From Leuctra nigra (Eukaryota; Arthropoda; Insecta; Plecoptera; Leuctridae), in NCBI GenBank assembly GCA_934045905.1, contig OW203767.1:17611073-17675072 (forward strand): DNA of 64,000 bases. Direction: 5' to 3'. Every line of letters starts with the position of its first letter. The stretch's first letter is position 1. The translations under genes and the position numbers were made by a program. Below the pieces are notes generated by a model. It was not told the DNA's origin. It was given only the letters and a program-made list of their open reading frames with translations, and searched no databases. Positions 1 to 9,710 of the stretch are shown here, piece after piece.

Positions 1-1077
1 TTGCAATTTATTGAGTAATTAGTGTGTTTGTGAAAATTGGTGAAAATTGGAAAACGTGAAAATTGGTACCCTTACTAATTCGAGTATGAGGAATCCAAAA
101 ATCGATGGCACCAACCTGAGTAAAATAAATACTTTCTGCGTAATTAGCATAATTAGAATAATTAATAAAATCGACATAAAAATTGCATTATTATATAACG
201 TGGTCTTCATGGGTATCTAAAGAAAGCTTGTAATGTCCACAATGCATATTAGTCGCCAAAAGTTAATTATAGTCATTAACATAATAATTAATCCATTAAT
301 TAATTCATCTGATTAAAATCGCCATAGTCACACAACTCACAAGGCAACATGATGAGATCAAAAACAAGGTTTGTAATTTTAAGCTTAAAAGTAGTAGTAT
401 AAACAATTAAAACGATAGATATGTCACTCGATATGTATCCGAAGAAATTTTGATTTTATGTAATTAATTGCAATTAATTTAAAATTAATTAATTAATATA
501 AAACTGTATATTATTGATACGCAACCAAAGGTGGTTATTCAACACAAGTGACTTATTTGTGATATTAAAACCTCAATTTTGTTGAATATCAAGTGACATT
601 TCTATCAAAATGTGAGATAAGCATAATTAATTACACATAATTAATTATGCTAATTAGGAACTAAACACAAAATTTTGATTTATTGTTAATATTACTCATA
701 AGCTTAAATTACAAACCTTGTTTTTGATATCATCATGTTGCCTTGTGTGAATATGGCAATTTTAATAAGATAAATTAATTAGTGGATTAATTATTATGTT
801 AATGACTATAATTAACTTTTGGCGACTAATATGCATTGTGGACATTACAAGCTTTCTTTAGATACCCATGAAGACCACGTTATATAATAATGCAATTTTT
901 ATGTCGATTTTATTAATTATTCTAATTATGCTAATTACGCAGAAAGTATTTATTTTACTCAGGTTGGTGCCATCGATTTTTGGATTCCTCATACTCGAAT
1001 TAGTAAGGGTACCAATTTTCACGTTTTCCAATTTTCACCAATTTTCACAAACACACTAATTACTCAATAAATTGCAA
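1..1077. mobile_element. Large foldback element with ~385-bp inverted arms
   Basis: Positions 1 to about 385 are the reverse complement of about 693 to 1077. Over the outer 230 bases no mismatch was seen, so position x pairs with 1078-x. The same 63-codon frame therefore appears in mirror image at 19-210 and 868-1059. That frame is a by-product of the repeat, not a gene: it starts with the arm sequence and is low-complexity hydrophobic. Further in, the arms differ by point changes and a small indel near 335-345. The AT-rich loop is about 386-692. The left arm reaches base 1, so the element may start before the window and no target duplication can be called. Near-identity suggests recent formation or gene conversion between arms. 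The element class is unknown; it could be a foldback DNA transposon or a fragment of inverted satellite units. Confidence 0.8.
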
Positions 1078-1375
1078 AAAATACTTTTTTGTGAATAGGC
1101 AATTTGGAAGCCAAAATTTTGACTTTTCCCCCCTTAAATGTACTTACTACTTAGTCCCTAGCAATAAGTTTCACACGATTAGAAAAAGACGAAGCTTTTG
1201 AGTTGAACGGTGTAAAAGTTAGAACAATTCAAGTGAAGGAATGGAAATCAAAATTTTGATTATTTGAGGGCCTGGAAATCCAAAAGTACCCAATAAATGG
1301 ACAAACCAAAAAATACCTATGTGTTACTTTGGGCTTGTGACCAATCCTACCAAGTTTTATCAAAATCTGAGAGGG

Positions 1376-1690
1376 TAATTTTAAGCTTTTTGTTGAATGA
1401 CGATTTTTATAAAATAATTAATTATACGGTTAATTATTATGTGAATGAAAAAATTTAACTTTTTATAATTTATATATATTGTAGACATGACGAGCTTTCG
1501 ATGGATACCCATAAAGGTCATATTATAAAATTATATATTGTTTTATCCATGTTTATTAATTATGCTAATTATGCTAATTACGCAGAAAGTATTAATTACT
1601 CAGGTTGGTGCCATCGATTTTTGGATTCCCCATACTCAAATTAGTAAGGGTACCAATTTTAACGAATAGTATCACAAACGCACTAATTTG
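1376..1690 (+). repeat. Diverged third copy of the foldback arm
   Basis: This stretch matches the right arm at about 690-1060 in the same orientation. Shared pieces include the phrase around the cgcagaaagta motif, then a match through the ccatcgatttttggattc segment and the block just before gtaccaattt. It carries substitutions and gaps, so it is older than the two arms at 1-1077. It shows that the arm sequence is a dispersed or tandemly arranged repeat and not unique to that hairpin. Confidence 0.7.
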
Positions 1691-1800
1691 CCATTATATA
1701 GGACATCTTGACTCCACTACCACACCATTTTTGCAAATCATTTTGTTGTTAAAATGATATCCATAGAGTATATTTCTTTCGCGTTGTGCATACCGGTGCT

Positions 1801-1836
1801 CGCTTATCAACGCGTTACACCGGGCGTGTTCATAGT
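1801..1836 (+). repeat. Short dispersed repeat, copy 1 (ATCAACGCGTT core)
   Basis: The core GCTCGCTTATCAACGCGTT, followed by a CAC-G-GCGT-TTCA pattern, recurs at 6230-6266 with only a few changes. The flanks do not align well. It is probably a conserved fragment of an otherwise decayed repeat. Confidence 0.5.
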
Positions 1837-2094
1837 TACGAGTATATTGCACATTAATAAATATACCCTCTTCTCAAAATCTTCAAATGTGTATATATCG
1901 ATCAGATCATTACATTAATGTAACATCTCAAAGAAAAGAAAACAACAAAGCAACAACAAGAAGTAGTAGTAAAGTCTCACCCCAACATATCCATCATATA
2001 GAAAAGCAAGAAAATGATATTCTTTCCCTAACCTCTCTCTTTATGAACCAATTAGTTATCTTTAAGGGTTTCGCTTGTGGAAGCGGGACTGCAT

Positions 2095-2270
2095 GATTGA
2101 CCGTCGCGACGGCGCGTCGAGTGGCGTCGGGAGGGGGGTGGAGGGGGGGGGGAGAGTTAATGAGTGTGTGACAAGAGACCGTCACCGAGCAAGGCGGTGA
2201 TTAATTCCCCTTGAGCTCACGGGATGGCGCTAGTGTAGCGCATTGTTTCACGTTCGAGCAGTTTCTTTTT
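2095..2270. other. CpG-rich island-like segment with G-rich run
   Basis: A stretch of CpG-rich sequence (cgtcgcgacggcgcgtcg at about 2101-2119) and a G-rich run stands out from the AT-rich surroundings. No credible coding frame or splice sites were seen. It could be a promoter relic or a fragment of a GC-rich repeat. Confidence 0.3.
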
Positions 2271-2580
2271 CTTGCCTCCAGAGTTGTGGACTCTTTGTTT
2301 TAGTGTTTTCGTGGATGATGATTTTGTGTGAACGATATCACTGTACTTTTCAGTGGAGAATCTGAATTATTATATTTTTTAATATGCAAAGAACTAAACT
2401 AATAAACAGTAGGTAACTGTTTTTCATAAAATAACAATGCTATGATAACAATGGATAGTTCATTCTATTTACAAAAGTTTTAATAATTGAATAAATTTTA
2501 ATAATAAGTTTTAAAATCTTCCACAGAGCTTGATATTATATTCCCTTTCTGATTTCTTCGTGGTTTCACTCAGTATATAG

Positions 2581-2718
2581 AGGCAAATGAGAATGTAGGT
2601 TCAGTACAAATAGACCACGACCACCTCCTTCCTATTATCCACCCTTATATATTCTCGATCATCATTCATCCGTCGTCATTTGCGTCGTCACAGTTGCAGA
2701 ACAGTGCGCCGTTAAACA
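2581..2718 (+). mobile_element. SINE fragment, body and tail (copy 1)
   Basis: The sequence aligns with the 3' two-thirds of the SINE at 58885-59160. Shared parts are the gcaaatg start, the block ccacgaccacctccttcc, the run of tcatcattcatccg, and the tail GTTGCAGAACAGTGCG followed by cgttaaac. The tRNA-like head is missing, as in a 5'-truncated insertion. Confidence 0.65.
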
Positions 2719-3382
2719 CTTTCGTATTGAAAATGGTCCCTTTGAGAAGATTCCAAATCGGGATTATCGAAAAATTAGAACTGATTTGTTTATTGTGATT
2801 CTTTTTTATCTTTTGATTTTTAATTTGTCTACTCTTTCACCCAATGTGTTAAAAAGTGTATGTGTTTTTGTAAATTCATTTGGATAATTAAAATATTTCA
2901 TATTTGCTGCCTTAGTTTTTAGGATTTTTCTGATGTTTTCGATTCTTGATATTTTTTTTATTTTAACAAATCACTACATAGTTGGATCAGTGATTTTTAT
3001 TACCCAGTACCACGTGTATATTTTATTTTGTTGAGCGTCGAGTGATTATATTCGTTAGGGTCCCCCCTCTGCCTGTAAAGTGAATAACCCACAGAGATTA
3101 ACTAACTCAATTACTCCGCTTGATTGCCAGCGTTTTGTACATTATTTTCCTGTGAGTTTCGTGGTTTGACATGTCATTCAGGAGACCTGGTTTGGAGAAT
3201 CTTAAAAACCATATTATAAGCACAATATGTGGAGTGTATCAATTATGTTTGTTTATATTTACAATAATTCTTGTACACAAGTAAAAAAATAAATGTAGAT
3301 GTACCTAATAGAAGTGTCACTTGTGAGTGCATTATTTTTCAAACCCCACACAATCCTTGGTATAAAATATGCATTAGGGTGA

Positions 3383-3403
3383 CCCCCCCCCCCCCCCCCC
3401 CCC
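3383..3403. repeat. Poly-C run of 21
   Basis: An uninterrupted run of 21 C residues. It is one of at least a dozen long G or C homopolymers in this AT-rich window. Confidence 0.95.
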
Positions 3404-3462
3404 GCAACACACTGATCATTTTTATGAAACCCTATTAAAATTGATCGCCCTGCCCGAACTTG

Positions 3463-3560
3463 ACTCCTGCCTACGCCACTGCCTGGGTTCGATTCCAGTC
3501 ATCGTCATTAATCCTGACTGAGGTCACTTGGTTTGTTTTCCACAGTCGTTTGGCCATAAT
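3463..3560 (+). mobile_element. tRNA-like SINE head fragment
   Basis: GGGTTCGATTCC at 3485-3496 matches the RNA polymerase III B box. It is followed by a stretch resembling the SINE at 58885 (ggtttgttttccacag against catggtttccctcaatcag). It runs directly into the 24-bp minisatellite, so the array may have grown from the TCATCA-rich body of the SINE. Confidence 0.45.
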
Positions 3561-3583
3561 ATATTTTAATCTTTTAACATCAT

Positions 3584-3935
3584 CGCCGAATCAAGTACCC
3601 ACAACATCATCTCCGAATAATCTACAACATCATCTCCGAATAATCTTTTACATCATCTCCGAAACATCTACAACATCATATCCGAATCATCTACAACATC
3701 ATATCCGAATCATCTACAACATCATCTCCAAAACATCTACAACATCATCTCCTAATCATCTTCAACATCATCTCCGAACCATCTACAACATCATCTCCGA
3801 ATCATCTTCAACATCATCTCCGAATCATCTTCAACTTCATCTCCGAAACATCTACAACATCATCTCCGAAACATCTACAACATCATCTCCGAATCATCTT
3901 TTACATCATCTCCGAATAATCTTCACAATCATTTA
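3584..3935 (+). repeat. Minisatellite, about 24-bp unit
   Basis: About fifteen imperfect tandem units of the form catcatctccgaa followed by acatctacaa or tcatcttcaa. Half-units of 12 bp alternate. The 168-codon frame across it, a Thr/Ser/Ile/His-rich peptide at 3460-3966, is caused by the repeat because the period is a multiple of three. I do not regard it as a gene. Confidence 0.9.
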
Positions 3936-5639
3936 TCATACCATTCCACCGACGTGTTCCTTATGAATTTTTGACAGAGTAATAAAAGTGACTACTATTT
4001 GCAAAATTAAAATTCTAAAAGTTTATATTTCATATTTTGAAACATACCGTCATTCCAGTACAATGAAGAATTACTGTCGGGTTTTAATAAATGCTTTAAA
4101 TCCATGAATTAAAACGAAAAACTCTAGCACCATCCTATTGTGATAGTTTATTGTTTTATTGTTTTAGAACACAATGGCCAAATAACACTAAAAGTATATA
4201 TCAAAAAATGGGAGTAGATTTATAATCTAATATAAAATAAGTCTTCATTTCCTGAATTTATTTCCGAGTGTAAATATGATTTTCCGGGATGACACAATAC
4301 CGGATGATCCTCGGTCGTTGAATTCTTCGCAGCTGTCAAACAGAGATAACGATTCTATAATACCTGAAAATGAATACAAATAATAGAAATGAGATAAGAG
4401 AGGCGATAAGAAGAGATAAGAGTGTTTGTTGTGTTAGAAAAATGATTTTATTTTGAAGTTATTCCTGTTTAAAGGATTAAGGATTGAGCATAATACCGTT
4501 AGGAGGTGCTGTAATCGGGAAAATTTATAAGCATTCATGTTTTTTATTCTCTCTTTTCCGAACTATATGATTTTGATACCAAATTTTAATAATATTTTTT
4601 AAAAATATATAATTTAGAGTTAAGAGAAATGCAATTATGATGGTCATCCTAAACATCCTGGATCGAACAAAAAAGGCATAGAACAGAAGTACAATACATT
4701 TCTCCCAATCAGGCTCAGGCTCGATTTTTATTCTGGATTTTTATTTTATTATGAAAGTCTCTTTGATTATGAAGTTTGAATAATTACACACATGACATAA
4801 TAAAATATTCTAATAGTTATCTATGAATATTGAATATGAATTCTAAAACAGGAATTAAACGTGTTAATGATTGAATACGCAAGAACGACACACAGGACAA
4901 TCGCGTATAAACATGCATTACAATGTGTGTATCGTGCATTGTGTTTATAACGTCGTATAGCTACTGTGTTTATAACAATGTGTAATCACGATGAGACTGG
5001 TTACTGATAACATTACTGTCTACGTCACAGTCCTTGATATTCTACATTCCGCTTTTTTATAGCTTGAGTGGTAATCGATAATCTCAGTGCCAGGCTTGCA
5101 GTTGAAAATTACAGATTTCGAAAGAAAACGAATGTGTTGAATTTTGTTCTCTAGGTTTTATTTAATCGAGAGATTTTAAGGAGAATTCAATTTCCCTTCT
5201 TGCTTCTTTTGCCCGGAGGTTACTTTTAGTTTTTTCTAGAAAGTTCTTCAAAAGATTTCAAATGCCCAGTTGCAATTTCGTTCAAAATGGCGGCCATATT
5301 GACAAGTCTATTTGAGGTTAACGTCAGAAGCCACAGCGATTTTTTAAAGGAAATACCTAGACAAAATATAAAAATCTTGAGAAATGCATTGCTCAAGGTT
5401 TATTAGTTTATTCAAACGGTTTGATTATGTAGTATATAAGTTCAAAGGAAGACTTTTAGTATAGAACTTGTGTTATTATTTCTACATGTTGGTCCCTTTG
5501 ACAGACAAAGTCAAGCAACTCGAAAACTTCGAATCTTCTACAAAGTCTGTCTCCTTTCATGATATTCAGTCAACCACTTCACATGATAGCTTCTATTTTC
5601 TTCTGTCGCCATTGTCATTCCGTGTGATGTGCACTGAGA
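3936..5639. other. AT-rich non-coding stretch
   Basis: I see no gene, RNA or clear repeat here. A YY1/PHO-like AAAATGGCGGCCAT at about 5285-5298 is the only motif that stands out. Confidence 0.5.
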
Positions 5640-5785
5640 TTTGAATTTTCCCGCGTTCGTGTTGCGGAGTGGGTTGACCAATCATAAACGAAGATGTTCG
5701 TTTACTCTTGAGGTCGAGTGATTGGATTCATCTGATTGATTAACGCTGTTTTATTTCGCGCAAATTTCGCGCTTATTTAAGACTT
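5640..5785 (+). promoter_or_regulatory. Promoter-like cluster: E2F-type, CCAAT and TATA-like motifs
   Basis: TTTTCCCGCG (5646-5655) and two copies of TTTCGCGC (5754-5761 and 5765-5772) match E2F/DP site consensus. A CCAAT box lies at 5678-5682, and a TATA-like ttatttaag follows at 5773-5781. The spacing would place transcription starts just upstream of the small ORF at 5842. Motif matches alone are weak evidence in AT-rich DNA, but CpG-containing E2F sites three times in 130 bp are uncommon here. Confidence 0.3.
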
Positions 5786-5841
5786 ACGGCACTTCCTCTG
5801 TTTTTTGGTTGATTTTTAGTTTGTCTATTATTTTTCAGTCA

Positions 5842-5937
5842 ATGCCCAGGAAACACCGTTCAATCGATATAACATTTTGCACGCACACTAATGCCATAAA
5901 AGCGGTCACGTGCTTTTTGAACGAGATCCTGAGTTAG
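5842..5937 (+). CDS. Small ORF, 31 codons, unknown
   Basis: The frame opens with ATG at 5842, after a pyrimidine tract and cag (tttttcag at about 5831-5838) that could also be a splice acceptor. It encodes a basic start (MPRKHRSID) and ends at TAG 5935-5937. A second frame without an ATG continues at 5910-6119 (69 codons), followed by an AATAAA-like signal near 6108. The two frames overlap as they would after a frameshift, so this may be a decayed gene or part of a transposon. I recognise no domain. It could equally be chance; the support is the promoter-like cluster just upstream. Confidence 0.2.
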   Translation: MPRKHRSIDITFCTHTNAIKAVTCFLNEILS

Positions 5938-6229
5938 GGAATACAAAATTGCGCCATTTGACCAACGATAAATTAAATTTTGCATTGTGGACCAATATTT
6001 TAGGTGTTTTTGACAATTTTCAGACAAATTTTTCAAGAACCTCAAGAGTTATTGACATCTTGCGGACATTTTATACTCGTTTTGAAATATTTGTAAATTT
6101 TATTGAAATAAATTACTAATTAGCACGGCTCATTTGACGCACTTCATTATTGTCAATTCATACCATTTCCTAAGTCTATTACAAAGCAGCAACTTTCACT
6201 CAAATATTAATTAATATGCAATTCGAGGG

Positions 6230-6266
6230 CTCGCTAATCAACGCGTTGCACAGAGCGTTTTCAATA
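6230..6266 (+). repeat. Short dispersed repeat, copy 2 (ATCAACGCGTT core)
   Basis: Second copy of the 1801-1836 motif: GCTCGCTAATCAACGCGTT followed by gcacagagcgttttcaa. Confidence 0.5.
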
Positions 6267-8160
6267 ATAATGAAAACATATACAGAAAACAGCGTTTTAA
6301 TTCTTCAGTCTTTATTTAAGTACTAATGTGTTATTTTTTACGTATAATTTGGGTGCATAAACAACAACAAAAATTGGCGATTCCAATCCGTTTATTATTT
6401 TGCGATCGCAGAGACTTCGTAGAGACAAAATACCAAACTAGAAACCATTATTGGATCCCATGGAATCTGAAAACTTGTAAACAAAGGAATTTAATCTAAT
6501 TTTCATTGAATAAGATACTTCGGAGTCATGTAACATATTGATAATGTTTGTCATTGTATCTAAACTGCGTGTAGAATTGCTTTCCCTGATTTTCTATCAT
6601 TCAAAAGTCAATTTAATTCAAATCTGCCACGAAATCTTCGTTCCAAACATGAACCCACTGTTATTAATGCGCATAATTTTACTATTTGTTGAAAATTTTA
6701 TTTTGAATCGTTAATAAACGCTACTCGGTCATCCGTCAATGTTTTCAACGACACTCGATTTATATTCAGCCGGCGGCGTGTTCATGGGGGGGGGGGGGGC
6801 AGGAGGGAGAGGGGTAAACCTGCTTTCCGACTTACAAAAAAACACAACAGCGCCAACATTTAAATAAAATATTTGACGTGTCTTAATGAATTATTAAATG
6901 GAATTTAGTGTGAAATTTTCTTTCGCGTGACTTTTAAATATGAAGTAATAAGAGTGAAAAGCATGCTGAATGTAATTTCGGCAATGGCCATACTTGTATG
7001 TTCAGGTCAAAGGGAGGAATAATAATACAGAAATATAAAATACCGAGTGGTGTGAATCCAAATCAGGTCTGGACTCTGTTATATCCCCGTTTAACAGCTA
7101 TTTATCCAAATAGATTCAACTTTTGCTAATAATTTGTCCACATTCCTGGACATTACGAAAAAATGGTGGAACTTTGAGACACAGAAACTCTAAACCTTCA
7201 CAAGTTGACAATAATATTATAATCAAGGAAGGATGCAGAACAATTCTTCAATGATATTTGAATATTATTTTCACTTAGGGTCGGTTTTTCAATAGATAGG
7301 TACTCTTCTAACTTTTGAGCAGTTGATTAGGAAAAATTGTCATTGCAACAACCAATGAAAATCCTTGAAAAACTGCCCCATTTGGACCTCTTGCTGTCTT
7401 TTAATTTGTAATATCTTGTTGAGTTATATCTTGATCTTATATCTTATATCTTGAGCATGATCTTGAGTTTGATTCAAAACATCAATACTTGTAAGCCCCA
7501 AATAAATTATTGTAATCAATAAAGGATTGATTAAATCGTAATGCATCCTTCTATATCTAAATTATTTGTCATTCCTCATTTCCATAACATTATAGGTGTC
7601 GAGCTTCTTGACGCCTGTAATAAAACATCTTAATTCCATCTCCAGCTTCTTTGAGACAGCACAGCGAGATCTAAATGTCAGACTACTTCTCATCTCCTTT
7701 CTACATCAAAGTAATATCTAATTAAAGTATTCACTATGCAAGTGCAGCTGAAATCATTCTTATTACGTATTCATTAGACTCTGTGACGTCATTGCTACTT
7801 CAGCTTGCACTTTACTTCTTTTGAATCAACGATGAAATTATATCACTTCTGAATTCATCAAGAAGATTGTGCACGCTGTAAAGTTTGGAATGAAACTCGG
7901 AGGCCTAATGTTCGATGTCCCTCAGTTGAGAGGCGGCACTTCATGTGTTTAGTACTAATAGTTCACTACCAACTGCTTCCTCTCTTCTCTCGTTTTACCG
8001 GTTTTACAATCTGCGTCTTTTCTGCTTTCATTGGCCAAAATCATCTCCCCTACCTATTCTAGAAACAAGATTTTATTTGACGCTTGTAATATAGTCCCTT
8101 AGTCAATTTGATCTAAATACTAGTTACAGAAATGACGAAATGTCATGTAACATCAAGAAG
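6267..8160. other. AT-rich non-coding stretch with one poly-G run
   Basis: No gene or RNA seen. A run of 14 G lies at 6786-6799. The rest is AT-rich with no internal repeat I could align. Confidence 0.5.
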
Positions 8161-8164
8161 TCCC

Positions 8165-9270
8165 CTTCCCTCTCTCTCTCTATCTCTCTCTTGCTTGTTG
8201 CTTCTAGGCTAGCACGCGCGCAACATCTGTCTAGCTGGGACAGTGGCGCGGTGTAGCGGCCACTTCCGACAACCTACATTCAACACACTGTTTGAAGCCT
8301 TTAGTAAGGTACCGACCACCGACAAGGAAACACGTGTATGAGCAGTGTACAGGAGTAGATTCACGCGCGGGCACCTTCAGTGATTCCGTTAACCCTCCCT
8401 CTCCCCCCTTTCGTTGACATTTAATTAATATTTTAGGCGGAGCGAAAAGCTATCCCTTAAAATTTACCGCAGGATTAGATAAGGGAGACCAAAACGTTGT
8501 GAGATCAAATAAAAATTAATTGGACTGTTTATCTTTTTTATTCAAAGTGATAAAATTGAATTAAGAACTTGACTGAATTTAGATTCTTTGTTCGTTCTTT
8601 TTTTCCTGTGTAATCTGAGGATTATTTAATCTTGAATTAAAATGAACTTGATCGGCGTATCTGATAAGTAATTGCTACAGTTTAGCTGTGTAAACTGGTA
8701 GATTAAAGTGGCCGATAAGAAAAATCAATTTTCGGAGCGCACCGCATTTTTCTTTTTAATAAATGACGTTTTGACACGATTTGGCATGGAATGGGGCGGA
8801 CTTTAATTGTAATCAGTTAACCTAGTGATGAACATTTAAGTGCATACTTACAGTTCTTTGTCTTTTGAGGACAAACTTAGTGGATGTTTTGACAGTGTTT
8901 TTTCTATCAACAAAGGAAAATCAAAGTGAAGGTTACAACATTTCAATGGAATAATTACTGGAAGTGATTAGAGAAGGTGACAAAGAAGAAAATTAAAGTG
9001 GTAGATGATTTAGTGAAGAGTGCGTGCTTGTTTATCACTTCTCATCAACATTGTGATTCCAAGGACATTTACTCCTCATACGCCGCAGATATTTTTAAAA
9101 AACGTTCCATAAAAGTGATTCGAAATTGTGACAGTTTTAAAAACCTTTACACAATAACAAACGAAACAAACACGAGTGACAAGTGACAGATCGCAAACTC
9201 AATCGACTCCGATACCATCTCGAGTGACGCAAAGGGATCTAGACGTCGAAATGCGACGCTTAGCATCGTA
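8165..9270 (+). promoter_or_regulatory. Putative promoter and 5' leader of the 9271 gene
   Basis: A CT microsatellite (about 8168-8190) leads into a CpG-richer segment at 8205-8400 (acgcgcgcaaca, gcgcggtgtagcggcc, acgcgcgggc). The stretch immediately before the start codon, 9195-9270, is again CpG-rich. No ATG lies in frame between the TGA at 9184-9186 and 9271. I cannot point to a definite TATA box, initiator or leader splice site, so the transcription start is unknown. The change in composition and the position upstream of a convincing first coding exon support this reading. Confidence 0.4.
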
Positions 9271-9445
9271 ATGTCTGAAGGATATACGACGCCTGCGACG
9301 CGTGCGATGCAACCAGCAGCGCAGTGCTACGATCAGGAAGATTACGTGGATTTCGAATCGCCGCATCAGTTCTCGATCGCCACTGACGACTGGACAATGA
9401 CGGAACTTGACGAGGCAGCACTTGCAATTGAACACCGGCCTTCTG
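9271..9445 (+). CDS. First coding exon of an unidentified protein (58 codons plus 1 nt)
   Basis: The frame starts at ATG 9271. An upstream ATG at 9251 is in another frame, and in this frame the preceding stop is at 9184-9186. The 58 residues begin MSEGYTTPATR and become acidic, with the stretches YDQEDYVDFESP and TDDWTMTELDEAA, and end at IEHRPS. The exon runs into GTAAGT at 9446-9451, a consensus donor, leaving one base of a split codon (phase 1). Reading on without splicing gives only five more residues before TGA. CpG content and balanced codon use contrast with the surrounding DNA. No signal peptide, transmembrane segment or known domain is visible. An acidic, disordered N-terminus like this is common in transcription factors and signalling proteins with long first introns, but I cannot name the family. 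The remaining exons must lie beyond the window or be too small to see. Confidence 0.6.
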
Positions 9446-9451
9446 GTAAGT
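9446..9451 (+). other. 5' splice site GTAAGT
   Basis: A consensus donor, G|GTAAGT, directly ends the coding-like composition. The intron phase is 1. Confidence 0.6.
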
Positions 9452-9562
9452 TGACGCTTTGAACTACCGGTGATTATACTCGACTGCTTTGATGAGTCGG
9501 AAGCCGTTTCACGATTGGGAATAAAACGTTCGATATTTTTGAAATATTCTATTAATTTATTT

Positions 9563-9710
9563 GAATTTCGCGGTTTCTTGATGTTCGTAAATCTGTTTTC
9601 CTTGGAGTTATTTATAAACATTCTATAATTTTAATTTAATTTCGCCGTTTCTTGATGTTTGTTAAAGCTTATCCTTGAACATATTTTAAAACATTCCCTA
9701 TTTTTAAAAA
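9563..9710. repeat. Diverged tandem duplication, 74-bp period
   Basis: The block starting aatttcgcggtttcttgatg (9565) recurs as aatttcgccgtttcttgatg about 74 bases later. The pattern then continues in both with a ccttg-a-tta and aacattc-cta sequence. It is a degenerate two-unit repeat just inside the presumed intron. Confidence 0.6.

Noticed and set aside
19..1059. Two identical 63-residue peptides on opposite strands
   Set aside because: They are mirror images produced by the inverted repeat, AT-driven and without a domain.
3460..3966. 168-codon Thr/Ser/Ile/His-rich open frame
   Set aside because: It is the translation of a 24-bp minisatellite; the period is a multiple of three, so any stop-free frame persists.
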